From: Flavobacteriales bacterium
GTDB taxonomy: Bacteria; Bacteroidota; Bacteroidia; Flavobacteriales_D; Sanyastnellaceae
Direction of reading: 5' to 3'
Assembly (NCBI GenBank): GCA_002862785.1
Contig: PKDZ01000040.1
Coordinates: forward strand, 1 to 64,000
Length of the DNA: 64,000 bases
How positions within the stretch are numbered: the stretch's first letter is position 1; each line of letters begins with the position of its first letter. The notes beneath the pieces were generated by a model. That model was given only the letters and a program-made list of their open reading frames with translations, was not told the DNA's origin and made no database searches. Position numbers and translations under genes: made by a program. Below are positions 25,032 through 33,708 of this stretch, one piece after another.

Positions 25032-28000
25032 TCATTCCCGCATCAGCACGACTTTCTTCACCCCCATTTCACCTGAACGTCGCATTCCCGTCATCAGGGC
25101 GGAGCCGGTCAATCCAGATGGAAGGTCGAAGTGAACCTGTCCATTGGCGTCGGATTGTTCCTGTGCTACGCGTTTTCCAGCTCCATCCAGGAGCTGGATG
25201 GGGGTCATGGGTGCCCAACCTGCAGCGTGGACCCGATCCCGAGCCGGGACTGGCCAAGCGACGATGTCGGCCGCCACATTCTCGTTCTCGACAGAAAGGC
25301 TGGCCAAATCGAGGATGAGCAGGTCATCCACAGCGGCCTCGATGAGGGAGCCGCCCTCATATTCCTGTCCGGGGCGAAGGCTGTCCGAGGCCACGAATCG
25401 AATCTTGAACTCGTCCGTCAGGTCTACATACTCCTGGATGGCAAAGGCGTTCCTGCGCCACCGAATGTCCTGTGTGAGCGTCTCCTCAATCTCGACCCAA
25501 TTCTGCCCTCCATCATCGCTGACGTGGACTTGCCACCAGTCTGCGCCGGGATTGGCCCCGGATGCGGGTGCATTGACATACCACCGCCAGTAGCTGAGGA
25601 TGGGCGACACCATCTCGCTCAAGTCGATGGCCTCAGACTGCAGGGTTGTAGAGCCGGCGTCCACATCGTTGGAGCCGATTCCGGCGTCGCCTCCTGGGCT
25701 GACGCCCGTCAGGAAGCAAAACAAGCCATCCCCCGGGGTGTGGTCCTCGGCGGGAGCGCAGATGCTGGACGCATCGCCCGGTGTGCTGTACGATCCGACG
25801 GGAATCGTGGACTCCCATTCCCCTGTCTCCGCGTTGTCCTCGGGCAGTCCGAGTTCCCAGAACCCGAATTCCGAATAATCGTCCTGGTCGTCGGTGAGGA
25901 CCGGTTCCATGCCGACGATGATGTTGAACGGCAGGTTCGGATTGGCGGCGTCGTCCGCCGAGAACGGCGTGATGGCGCTGGTCGCACCGAACAGGCCGCT
26001 GATGCCGAAATAGTACTCCACCACCGTTCCCGGGTCTTGGGCGGGCAGGGTGGTCACGAACACATCGTTGCTCCCCTCCTCCATCGGAACCACAGTCCAA
26101 GGGTCAAAGGGCGAGGTCCGGTAGTGGAGGTCGCAGGTGCTGAAATACTGGCCGAACGGGAAGAGGATGGCCGCTTCGGCTTCCACCGTGATCGGTTCCG
26201 CCTCGCTCGCGAATTCGATGGCGTCGTGTTGGATGTCGACACTGCTGAAGAGCGAGATGCCGTGCATGCCGAAACCTTCGAGGATGGCGTTTCCATTGGG
26301 CGTGCCGTTGGACAGGTCGTCGTCGTCGTCATCCGCTTGGAGCACGTCCAGCAGGATTTCCACAAACGCCTCCCCCTCGTTGCCGTTCTGAGTTTGGGCC
26401 TGGAGGCCGGGATAGGCCGCCACGAAGAGGGCCATGGTGGCGTCCCAATCGCCCCCCATCAGCAGGTGCGTGTCATACCACGCGCCACAGATGATTTCTC
26501 CGTCGGCATGAACCTGGCCGACCAAATCCTGCGGATACACTTTCGGGTTCTCGTCGTACCGGCGGATGAAGAAGGACTCGTCTTCCATGTAGCATCCGGC
26601 TCCCAAGACGGGATTGCCAGTCAGGCTGATGGCCCAGAAGTCCGCGTAGCCCTCATTGACGCCCCCATTGGTGAAGGCCCCGCCCTGGCTCTCGTAGAAC
26701 AGGTCGTTGATGCCATGGCCGTATTCGTGGAACACGACATCGCTCACCACCGAGAAGGCATTGCACCCATCTCCTTCGCTGTAGAAGTTGATGCTGGGCG
26801 ATCCCGGCGTGTAGAAGGCGTTGCAGGTCCCGTTCACATCCACGAGGGTGGGTAGTGAGAAATCCAGACCGTCGAAGTTGGGCAACCAAGTCGACATGTG
26901 GTCGTGGATGCGGTTGACATTGTGATAGGCACTCAACTCCCGGATGTTGGCCGCATCGTCCAGGCTGATGACGGTGTCGACGGACACCTCCGTATCGAGG
27001 GAGGGCACGACATCGTTGGTGGTCACCGTGCTCCACAGGCCCTGGAGTTGCAGGCCGAGCTCCTGGGGTTGTTCTGTGTCGAGCACGACCATCCCGCCTT
27101 CGGAGGCGGTCATGACCCCCTGCATGGTTTGAACCTGGAGATGTCCAAGTCCGACCTCCATAGGGGCTTCAAAGGGCTGTGTCAAATGAACGGTTCCGGT
27201 CAGCTGGCAATTGATCATTTGCAACAAGGCAGGCGGGCCCATGGGCTGGATGCGGGCCTGGGTGGTCGGCCCTTTGGGATGTCCGACGTGCTTGACCTCA
27301 TTCTGGCGGAGCCAAACGGTGCCGTCCTCCAGGTCGACGAGAGTACGGTATTGGACTGGCACGCCTTGTTCACTGATTCCGCGGACGTCGATTTCCCGGA
27401 CGGCCCGATGGTCGAACTCGATCCGTTCACCCCCCACCGGGGTGGGCAAGAGCCACTCCCCTTTCAGGTTGACCGTCATGTCCGCCAAGGACAGCCCTTC
27501 GGTCGCTGCCGAAAGGAGCGCACTCTCGCCCAACTCAACGTTCAGGGTGGGCCAGGTCGCGCCTGGGTGGCATTGGGCTCCCCACGAAATCACCCCGCTC
27601 GCTCCGCTTTTGACCACGAATTCCGTTCCTAGCACCGGGCGACCGTCCACCGCTTGATGGGAACGGTACAGCACGTGCTTTCCCATTGGGACGGTGGTCC
27701 ACTCGGCCACCTCCACAATCCAGCCGGCTGATAGCAGTTGGCTTTCCATCCACTGGGGGGCATCCTCCACGGCAAAAGCGGGACCGTAGGCCCGGTGCAC
27801 AGTGCCCGTCGAAGGGTCAAACTGGATTTGCCAGCGCGGATGCTCAGCGCGGAATTGGGACCAGAACGGACCGCCCCGCAGACGGGACTGGAAACCCGCA
27901 TCCGGCTCGCTCCATGTCGAGGCCAGCCGGATTTCGTTCGGGTCCACCGACACCGTAGGATCCGACCATTGGGCGAGCGAAGTGAGGGGAGCGAGGAGGA

Positions 28001-28034
28001 GGAGCGCGAAAAGCGCGAAGGCACGGATGATCAT
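25032..28034 (-). CDS. Secreted zinc metallopeptidase (M36/M4-like) with T9SS sorting domain
   Basis: A 1000-residue exported protease. The signal peptide (MIIRAFALFALLLLAPLTSLAQ) is followed by a propeptide-like region of about 330 residues with PepSY/FTP-like features. The catalytic zinc site is His436-Glu437-x-x-His440 (FHEYGHG) with the third ligand Glu461 in NEGYADF. Downstream lie beta domains of about 300 residues and, at the end, a type A T9SS domain (VAWPVPARDRVHAA..IQLLDGAGKRVAQE). The enzyme is predicted to be secreted by the type IX system and to act on extracellular protein. A D-rich run (DDDDDD near residue 565) is unusual. The convergence of signals makes the call firm, though the exact peptidase family is not. 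Confidence 0.82.
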   Translation of the reverse strand: MIIRAFALFALLLLAPLTSLAQWSDPTVSVDPNEIRLASTWSEPDAGFQSRLRGGPFWSQFRAEHPRWQIQFDPSTGTVHRAYGPAFAVEDAPQWMESQLLSAGWIVEVAEWTTVPMGKHVLYRSHQAVDGRPVLGTEFVVKSGASGVISWGAQCHPGATWPTLNVELGESALLSAATEGLSLADMTVNLKGEWLLPTPVGGERIEFDHRAVREIDVRGISEQGVPVQYRTLVDLEDGTVWLRQNEVKHVGHPKGPTTQARIQPMGPPALLQMINCQLTGTVHLTQPFEAPMEVGLGHLQVQTMQGVMTASEGGMVVLDTEQPQELGLQLQGLWSTVTTNDVVPSLDTEVSVDTVISLDDAANIRELSAYHNVNRIHDHMSTWLPNFDGLDFSLPTLVDVNGTCNAFYTPGSPSINFYSEGDGCNAFSVVSDVVFHEYGHGINDLFYESQGGAFTNGGVNEGYADFWAISLTGNPVLGAGCYMEDESFFIRRYDENPKVYPQDLVGQVHADGEIICGAWYDTHLLMGGDWDATMALFVAAYPGLQAQTQNGNEGEAFVEILLDVLQADDDDDDLSNGTPNGNAILEGFGMHGISLFSSVDIQHDAIEFASEAEPITVEAEAAILFPFGQYFSTCDLHYRTSPFDPWTVVPMEEGSNDVFVTTLPAQDPGTVVEYYFGISGLFGATSAITPFSADDAANPNLPFNIIVGMEPVLTDDQDDYSEFGFWELGLPEDNAETGEWESTIPVGSYSTPGDASSICAPAEDHTPGDGLFCFLTGVSPGGDAGIGSNDVDAGSTTLQSEAIDLSEMVSPILSYWRWYVNAPASGANPGADWWQVHVSDDGGQNWVEIEETLTQDIRWRRNAFAIQEYVDLTDEFKIRFVASDSLRPGQEYEGGSLIEAAVDDLLILDLASLSVENENVAADIVAWPVPARDRVHAAGWAPMTPIQLLDGAGKRVAQEQSDANGQVHFDLPSGLTGSALMTGMRRSGEMGVKKVVLMRE

Positions 28035-28152
28035 GGTAACAAGGTAACGCCCACGGTACTGCCATGTTCGACAGCAAACCGACTAAGGGCATCAGGTGGT
28101 TCATTTCTCAGTTGGAATGCCCCTGCCTCACGTTCAACTCATTCAACCAAAA

Positions 28153-28180
28153 GAAAAGCCCGGTCGATTCCGGGCTTTTC
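28153..28180 (-). terminator. Rho-independent terminator of the small lipoprotein gene
   Basis: A perfect 11-bp stem GAAAAGCCCGG / CCGGGCTTTTC with a 6-nt loop lies 20 bp after the stop at 28201. Read on the minus strand it is followed by TTTTGG, a reasonable U tract. Confidence 0.8.
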
Positions 28181-28200
28181 AAATCATTCGGAGAGACAGA

Positions 28201-28524
28201 TCACACGCCGTCGAACTCGACGTACACGGAGTCGCCGCACGCCACGGTCACCGTGGTATCGAGCGCCGTGCAAAAGGTGAATAACGCGAGGCTGAATTCG
28301 ATGTCGATGTCACCGGCGTCCACCTCCACGCTCTGGGTGGAAAGGATGCCCATGTCCGCGGCGATCTCATCACCGCCAACGCTGACGTCCGGGGTGCAGA
28401 GGGAGTTGTTGTAAATGGTGATGACGGCATTGTTACCCTCGTCACACACTTCAGTTACACCATCATCGCAGCTGGCGAAGAGGGCGCAGGCGGCAAAGAT
28501 GCCGAGCAGGGTGCTCTTGTTCAT
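28201..28524 (-). CDS. Small lipoprotein, function unknown
   Basis: A 107-residue protein with a lipoprotein signal (MNKSTLLGIFAACALFASC, lipid-modified Cys19). The mature part is acidic, contains four more Cys and has alternating strands (AVITIYNNSLC, VEVDAGDIDIEFSLALF), which suggests a small beta-sandwich at the outer or inner membrane. The C-terminus (DTTVTVACGDSVYVEFDGV) looks complete. No family recognised. A near-consensus -7 element (TAGTTTCG on the minus strand, 28544-28551) lies 19 nt upstream, and a strong terminator follows, so it is a single-gene unit. Confidence 0.65.
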   Translation of the reverse strand: MNKSTLLGIFAACALFASCDDGVTEVCDEGNNAVITIYNNSLCTPDVSVGGDEIAADMGILSTQSVEVDAGDIDIEFSLALFTFCTALDTTVTVACGDSVYVEFDGV

Positions 28525-28682
28525 GGATAGGAATTTGATGCCGCGAAACTAATTCGAACTGGCACAACGCTGCGGCTTTTTCTAAGCATACCCAGCATAT
28601 GTTCTCATTTCGATTCAAGGTGCTCTCCATGACATCCGGAGCCATCTTTTCCCTTCCTGTTTGCGATTCGGCAAATACTGGT

Positions 28683-28714
28683 AAAAAAAAGCCCCCACCA
28701 AGGTGAAGGCTTTT
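28683..28714 (-). terminator. Terminator of tRNA-Pro
   Basis: On the minus strand the repeat AAAAGCC..CACC / GGTG..GGCTTTT forms a stem-loop followed by a run of eight T. It lies just after the tRNA 3' end. Confidence 0.75.
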
Positions 28715-28720
28715 CAGAGG

Positions 28721-28793
28721 TCGGGATGACTGGACTCGAACCAGCGACCTCGTCGTCCCGAACGACGCGCGCTACCAACTGCGCCACATCCCG
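28721..28793 (-). tRNA. tRNA-Pro (anticodon CGG)
   Basis: Seventy-three nt on the minus strand fold into a complete cloverleaf: acceptor CGGGATG / CATCCCG with discriminator A, D arm GCGC..GCGC, anticodon stem CGTCG / CGACG with loop TTCGGGA (anticodon CGG, reading CCG), and T arm GCTGG-TTCGAGT-CCAGT, where the last stem pair is slightly irregular. CCA is not encoded. It has its own promoter 23 nt upstream and a terminator downstream. Confidence 0.95.
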
Positions 28794-28815
28794 ATTCCCT
28801 TCGTGGAAGGGGGCG

Positions 28816-28823
28816 CAAAGATA
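28816..28823 (-). promoter_or_regulatory. -7 promoter element of tRNA-Pro
   Basis: The minus strand reads TATCTTTG, an exact consensus match, 22 nt before the mature tRNA 5' end. No TTG was seen at 17-23 nt upstream. Confidence 0.6.
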
Positions 28824-28873
28824 GAACGTTCTGTGTGATGCCGGATGTGAGAGTCCGGCGGTACCTTTCCGCC

Positions 28874-29908
28874 ATGCGATTCCCCTTGACCTTCGCCGCC
28901 CTCCTCTGGGCAGGCATGACGCTGTCCCAGACGCCCGGCAACATCGAAGCCGTGGAGTGCGACCCCGCTTCCGACCGCTGGTTCGTGAGCAATGGCAGCA
29001 GCCTCCTCGTGACCGAAGACCTTGGTGAGAGCTGGTCCTTCTTTGGGGAAGCCCAGGCCTCCCATGGTATGGAGGTGCTCAATGGCCACCTTTACGCCAT
29101 CGGGGACAACGTCATCCGGGCCTATGACCTCGAAACGGCGGACGAAGTCGGCTCGCTCAGCATCCCCGGCGTCGGATTCCTCAATGGGATGGGCAGCCAC
29201 AGCGACGGCTTCCTGGTGGTCAGCGACTTTTCGAGCGGCCGGCTCTACACGGTGGACGTCACGGAACCACAACAGATGGAATACAGCCTTTTGGCCGGCA
29301 ACTTCGGGGCGACCCCCAACGGCGTGGTCATCGACGAGGCCAACTTCCGTGCCGTCGTGGTCTGCTGGGGAAACAATGCCGACATCCTCGCCGTCGATCT
29401 GGAAAGCGGAGACGTCACGCCGCTCGTGGACGGCACCGGCATGGGCAACCTTGATGGTGTGGACATGGATGGCGAGGGACGGTTCTACGTCAGCTCCTGG
29501 TCTCCCGCCCGCGTCACCCGGTTCACCGCGGATTTCGCAGATTCCGAAATCGTCGTGACCGGTGCAGACGGCCTGTCCAACCCGGCGGACATCAGCTACT
29601 CGGTGGAGACCGACTTGTTGGGGGTTGCCAATTCCGGCAGCGACGAAGTCACCTTTCACAGCTTCGGCGAAACCAATGGTGTCCAAGAAGTGGCTCGATG
29701 GAGCGCGGATCGCCGTGGGATGGACTTGGTTTTGGCCCTCAGCAATGGAGGTTCCATCCAATGGACCGTGGTGGATTTGGCTGGCCGGACCATCGGCCAA
29801 GGACTCCAGTGGCTGCCCGGCGGAACCAGTCGGCTCCCCTGGCCAGCGGACGCTCCTGGCCAACTGGTGGTCATTCGGCATGGCGAAGAGACCTTGACTT
29901 TGCGCTGA
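28874..29908 (+). CDS. Secreted SMP-30/NHL-like beta-propeller protein with short T9SS-like tail
   Basis: A 344-residue exported protein with a signal peptide (MRFPLTFAALLWAGMTLSQ). The body shows propeller-like repeats related to SMP-30/gluconolactonase or NHL proteins (NGHLYAIGDNVIRAYDLET, NGMGSHSDGFLVVSDFSSG, NLDGVDMDGEGRFYVSSW). The last 50 residues (WTVVDLAGRTIGQGLQWLPGG..GQLVVIRHGEETLTLR) resemble the core of a type A T9SS domain but lack the usual N-terminal PNP strand, so export by the type IX system is likely but not certain. The function is unknown; a lactonase-type activity is possible, as is simple binding. Confidence 0.7.
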   Translation: MRFPLTFAALLWAGMTLSQTPGNIEAVECDPASDRWFVSNGSSLLVTEDLGESWSFFGEAQASHGMEVLNGHLYAIGDNVIRAYDLETADEVGSLSIPGVGFLNGMGSHSDGFLVVSDFSSGRLYTVDVTEPQQMEYSLLAGNFGATPNGVVIDEANFRAVVVCWGNNADILAVDLESGDVTPLVDGTGMGNLDGVDMDGEGRFYVSSWSPARVTRFTADFADSEIVVTGADGLSNPADISYSVETDLLGVANSGSDEVTFHSFGETNGVQEVARWSADRRGMDLVLALSNGGSIQWTVVDLAGRTIGQGLQWLPGGTSRLPWPADAPGQLVVIRHGEETLTLR

Positions 29909-29920
29909 GAGCAAATCCGA

Positions 29921-30727
29921 TCAGTCGTCCTTCCGATTGGGTGATTTGAATCGACAACGGTAGAGGACACCTGCTGTCCATTCCACGGCACCCTGGAGCC
30001 GCAGGTCATCCAGTCCAGCACCGATCGCAACCAGGGCCACCCCCGGTTCGGCTGGATTGTAACGCTGGACCCAGTCCCGCTGCACAAACAGGATGATCTT
30101 TTGTCGCTTGGCCAGCTTCCGGCTGGTGCCCAGCCTCAATCTCCATGCGCCATCGGGTTGCCAGCCCTCCGGAACCCGATCGGCAAACCGCTCGGCCGCC
30201 ACAGCCGGGTCCCACTTCCACCCTTTGATGTTGTAGCCCACCGTGCACTTGAACCTCCAAGTTTTGCGCTGGCCATAATCCTGTGGGTCTTCGCCTCCTT
30301 TCAAGGCCAAGGCCGTCTGCTCCTGAAACCGCACCCGGGTCTTGAATTCCCAACGCCCAGCTTCCCATTCCGTCACATGCTCGGCCTGCCAACGCAGCAA
30401 TTTGTCCACCCCTTGAATGGACCCTCGATTGTCTGGCCGGGTGCTGTGTCGCAATCCGATGGCCACGGCCTGTGCCTCGACCACCGCGCTTCCCCTCGGG
30501 TTCCACTCCACCTCCATCTGATGGAAGCGCCGGTCAAAGCGACCGAAGTCTTCCTTCCACCTCCATTGCTCTTGAAAAGACAAGGTGACGGTTCGGAGGG
30601 GGCGCCATTTGAGTTGAATGCCGGTCCATCCTCTCCATTCCGTGGTGTCCTGGTCGGGCTCATTGATGATTTGCCCCCAGGCGACAATGGGACAGGCCAG
30701 AATCAAAAGGAGCGAGACCGCCCTCAT
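29921..30727 (-). CDS. DUF2490-family outer-membrane barrel-like protein
   Basis: A 268-residue exported protein (signal peptide MRAVSLLLILACPIVAWG). Many short strands with alternating aromatic residues (LKWRPLRTVTLSFQEQWRWKE, WEFKTRVRFQEQTAL, WRLRLGTSRK) resemble the DUF2490 family of small outer-membrane barrels. It is the last gene of an operon: its ATG is separated by one base from the TGA of the DUF4956 gene, which itself follows a VTC-domain polymerase gene. A role in moving or anchoring the product of that operon at the outer membrane is an inference. The in-frame upstream ATG would overlap the previous gene by about 100 bp and destroy the signal peptide. Confidence 0.72.
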   Translation of the reverse strand: MRAVSLLLILACPIVAWGQIINEPDQDTTEWRGWTGIQLKWRPLRTVTLSFQEQWRWKEDFGRFDRRFHQMEVEWNPRGSAVVEAQAVAIGLRHSTRPDNRGSIQGVDKLLRWQAEHVTEWEAGRWEFKTRVRFQEQTALALKGGEDPQDYGQRKTWRFKCTVGYNIKGWKWDPAVAAERFADRVPEGWQPDGAWRLRLGTSRKLAKRQKIILFVQRDWVQRYNPAEPGVALVAIGAGLDDLRLQGAVEWTAGVLYRCRFKSPNRKDD

Positions 30728-30728
30728 G

Positions 30729-31328
30729 TCAGATGCCGTCGGTGGGGTCGATGTGCTCGGAATGGTCCTCGCCCCGATAGGAGACTTTGATGATGGCCGT
30801 CTCTCGGAGCAGGTCCACATTGCCAATCTCCATGCGTTCCACCTTCTCGCCGATGCGTTGGCTGAGGTCCTCGATCAGCTCTTCACGGCGACCTTCTTGC
30901 AACAGTTCCACCCGGTCGTAGACCACCCGTTTGGTCACGAAGTGTTCCACAAAAAGCAGTCGTTCCAGCACAAAGGCGATGGCCCAGAGGAGCCCATTGC
31001 CCAAGGCCACATCGAGCAGGTCCATGGACAGTGGGGCCAAGGCATTCATCACCGCCATGGCAATGACCAGGAACAGATAGGTCATCTCCCGGATGGGCAC
31101 CGGGTTGGTCCGGTACCGGATGATGCCGAAGATGGCAAACAAGCCGAGGGCAAAGGCGAGGTCCAGCTCCACACCGCTGAGCATCCGACACAGCAAAAAG
31201 ACGGAAGCGCTCACCATGGTGAACGTGAACACGAAGTCCCGGCGCTTGGCCTTGGACTGGTAGATCATCCGGACGATGATCCAGCAGGAAATCAAGTTGG
31301 CTGCGAAATGCAGAGCGATCTCGGTCAT
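30729..31328 (-). CDS. DUF4956-family membrane protein
   Basis: A 199-residue inner-membrane protein with about four hydrophobic helices in the first 120 residues (LHFAANLISCWIIVRMIY, FTFTMVSASVFLLCRML, LAFALGLFAIFGIIRYRTN, LFLVIAMAVMNALAPL) and a soluble C-terminal ferredoxin-like domain (VEHFVTKRVVYDRVELLQEG..RIGEKVERMEIGNVD). The IRYRT box after the third helix is typical of DUF4956. This family is often found beside VTC-domain polyphosphate polymerases, as here, and probably forms the membrane part of that system. Seven bases separate it from the VTC gene. The start MTEIALHF at 31328 is chosen for its position directly before the first helix. Confidence 0.8.
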   Translation of the reverse strand: MTEIALHFAANLISCWIIVRMIYQSKAKRRDFVFTFTMVSASVFLLCRMLSGVELDLAFALGLFAIFGIIRYRTNPVPIREMTYLFLVIAMAVMNALAPLSMDLLDVALGNGLLWAIAFVLERLLFVEHFVTKRVVYDRVELLQEGRREELIEDLSQRIGEKVERMEIGNVDLLRETAIIKVSYRGEDHSEHIDPTDGI

Positions 31329-31335
31329 GTGGTGT

Positions 31336-32148
31336 TCAGGCTTGCAAGTCCTCGGCCCAGGTTTGTGCGTCCTGAAGCCTCCGGTAGGTCGCAAGGTACG
31401 CGCGCCCAGCAATGTCCGGGTCCCGGTCTAGCCGGGCCATGGTGTACTTGCTCATGCGGGTGGACCGCCCGATGGCGCCTTTCCGGTCGGTGAGGCTGCG
31501 CAGCCATTTCTGGAGCGGGGTGTACCGGTCCGGGCGGGGCTGTTTGATTTCGATGACCGCGAGGCCCTCCAGCAGGGGTTCCATGTTGTCGCCAACGAGC
31601 CCAGCCTCGAGGCTCCGGTCAATGGTGACCCTCTCCTCCCGGTCGAAGTCGACCAACATGGTGCGGAAGAAGGCGCCGTTCAAACGGGCTTCGAGTTCCT
31701 GCGCCCGGTTCAGGTGATCTGAGAGAAACTGGGATTGCCTTTCCGTCAATGAGGAAGCCACCCCCTCTGGACAGGCCATCCGGTGCTTTTCCGTCCGCCC
31801 CCCCGGGACGCGTTCCTTGACTTCGAGAAACGTGAATCCATTGCTGCTGTAGGTTCGGGCGCGCACCTTCATTCGACGGGCCTTGCCGCGCAGGTGGTCC
31901 TGCAGAAACTGCTCGCCCGGGAGCTCGAAATAGAGGTTGTCGTAGCGGCATTCCACTTGACCGGCCACCTCCAGAACATGAGCGTGCGGGGCCATCGTCT
32001 CGAAGAGGTCCGGCAGCCACGATTCGGGCAGGACGTATTTCGTATCGAAACGGCGCATCAACTGCACCGCCTCCATGGCGTCCAGCGACGTGCGCGGCAA
32101 TGCGGCCAACGAAGCGGCCAGCTCATCAGTCAAGGTGTTCTTCCCCAC
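31336..32148 (-). CDS. VTC-domain polyphosphate polymerase-like protein
   Basis: A 270-residue protein with the VTC/CYTH tunnel fold known from the yeast Vtc4 polyphosphate polymerase. Basic and acidic tunnel residues are visible in order: RRFDTKYVL (Arg33, Lys37), KVRART (Lys94, Arg96, Arg98), FLEVKERV (Glu109, Lys111), KHRM, MLVDFDREER and VIEIKQPRPDRY. It would polymerise phosphate from ATP, or bind a phosphate polymer, on the cytoplasmic side together with the DUF4956 membrane protein. It starts the VTC-DUF4956-DUF2490 operon; a near-consensus -7 element (TACTTTTC, minus strand, 32157-32164) is 8 nt upstream. Confidence 0.82.
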   Translation of the reverse strand: MGKNTLTDELAASLAALPRTSLDAMEAVQLMRRFDTKYVLPESWLPDLFETMAPHAHVLEVAGQVECRYDNLYFELPGEQFLQDHLRGKARRMKVRARTYSSNGFTFLEVKERVPGGRTEKHRMACPEGVASSLTERQSQFLSDHLNRAQELEARLNGAFFRTMLVDFDREERVTIDRSLEAGLVGDNMEPLLEGLAVIEIKQPRPDRYTPLQKWLRSLTDRKGAIGRSTRMSKYTMARLDRDPDIAGRAYLATYRRLQDAQTWAEDLQA

Positions 32149-32220
32149 AGGCTCGAGAAAAGTACGACCGCAACAGCGGTAGGGTTGCTCGCCCGACAGA
32201 AGGTTTTGCCCATCACAGGG

Positions 32221-33708
32221 TTAAGCCCGGCGGCTGCCTGCGTGATGCTGGTTCATGGCGAAGTCCCGGATGGCCTCTCCTTCCTCCCTCCGGAGATAAG
32301 GGAAACGGCGCGCTCCAGCGGCCGTGTGGAAGACGAGGTGGCCGATGGATCGACGCTCGAGGAAGACCTTCCGTTCCCACTCGACCCCTTGGAGCTGGCT
32401 GAGCTTCAACAGAATCCGACGCCGCCAGAACCAGCCCTTCTCGATGACCACCGTGTCCTGATGGATCGTGAGTTGGAGGCTGGCGAATCGCCGCGCCGTC
32501 GTCCATCCCGAGAACGCGATCCACAGGGCTGTGACCACGCCCGCGCTCCACGGTCCCCAGGTGAGCCAAATCAATCCTGACGGCAGGACCGCGACCGCCC
32601 ACAGAATCCACCGCATGCGGCGTACCGGTTTCAGGATGCGAACCGGAGGAATGGTCAAGTCTGGGTACAGCTCCGCCTCGAGGATGGCGCGGTGCCTTGG
32701 TTCCATGGCCGGAAGCATGACCTTGAGTCCCCCCACGGATTCACTTTGGGCTTGAGCCTGCCGTACTTCCAGGGTCTCGAAGCCGAGCTTGCGGCGAATC
32801 CAATTGCTCCGCCACAGGGTCAGGTGGATCCGGTCAAACGGCACCTGGAATGTGTTCCTCCGGAGCAGCCCCATTTCCGCATGCAGTCCCTCCTCCCCGA
32901 TGGAGCTCGTCATTCGGTAATACTTCAGCACTGCCGTCGCCATGGACACCACCACACCCGACATCAGGAACAACACGATGCCGGGAAGGATGAGCAGCAA
33001 AAAGGCCACCCCCAACAGGGGGGCCAACAGGGCAGGCACACTGTCCAGCCAGGCCGTGATGGCCTCCGGCCGGTTGCCGATGATGTAGGAGATGAGGGCG
33101 AAGCCAGCAAAGGCGTTCCGCAGGTGATTCTGGGACAACCCCACCTTCAGCAGGACGCCCATTGACAACGAGACCAACGGCGTCGCCGAGGAAGCGGCCG
33201 GCATGGACTTTTCCACCACCGCTCCCGACAGGTTGGCTTCACCTTGCTCAGGAACGGGCTCCTTGGACTGCCTCCGCAAGATGGATTGCAACGCTTCAGC
33301 GGCCTCTTTCCGGATGGCCACGAGCTGAAGCTCGCTTCCGCTGGACCCGGCGGTGTCCACGCGGAGGCCAGTCAGGCCGAACACCTGTTGGATGGGGCCC
33401 TGGAACAGTTGAATGGTCTGGATGCGATCGAACGGAACTTGGAGCCGCTCCCGTTGGATGACGCCCTTCTGGACCACGAGCACCTCCCCTTCGACGCTGT
33501 ATTGGAACCGGAGGTAGTACACCAACGCATAGGCACCCGTGAGGACCAGAAACCCCGCTCCGCCGAGAAGGAGGTTGCGCAGGGCATTGTCTCCGAGCGA
33601 CACGCCGATGAGCAACGGCCACGCCTGCTGTCCAAATCGCCACAGGAATTGGGCGGCCAGGATCAGGACCCCGAGGGGGTGCTGGCGACGCGGCACGAGG
33701 AAGTCCAT
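32221..33708 (-). CDS. YdbT-like membrane protein with bacterial PH domains
   Basis: A 495-residue protein with repeated bacterial pleckstrin-like (bPH2/DUF304) units. Unit 1 is YYLRFQYSVEGEVLVVQKGVIQRERLQVPFDRIQ, unit 2 centres on MTSSIGEEGLHAEMGLLRRNTFQVPFDRIH and unit 3 on LQLTIHQDTVVIEKGWFWRRRILL. Pairs of membrane helices come before each (for example VLIPGIVLFLMSGVVV-like segments near 240 and WILWAVAVLPSGLIWLTWG near 370). The YdbS/YdbT pair in Bacillus is linked to bacteriocin resistance, but in this organism the role is unknown. Its ATG shares bases with the stop of the upstream gene (TAATG), so the two PH proteins are translated together. Confidence 0.85.
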   Translation of the reverse strand: MDFLVPRRQHPLGVLILAAQFLWRFGQQAWPLLIGVSLGDNALRNLLLGGAGFLVLTGAYALVYYLRFQYSVEGEVLVVQKGVIQRERLQVPFDRIQTIQLFQGPIQQVFGLTGLRVDTAGSSGSELQLVAIRKEAAEALQSILRRQSKEPVPEQGEANLSGAVVEKSMPAASSATPLVSLSMGVLLKVGLSQNHLRNAFAGFALISYIIGNRPEAITAWLDSVPALLAPLLGVAFLLLILPGIVLFLMSGVVVSMATAVLKYYRMTSSIGEEGLHAEMGLLRRNTFQVPFDRIHLTLWRSNWIRRKLGFETLEVRQAQAQSESVGGLKVMLPAMEPRHRAILEAELYPDLTIPPVRILKPVRRMRWILWAVAVLPSGLIWLTWGPWSAGVVTALWIAFSGWTTARRFASLQLTIHQDTVVIEKGWFWRRRILLKLSQLQGVEWERKVFLERRSIGHLVFHTAAGARRFPYLRREEGEAIRDFAMNQHHAGSRRA

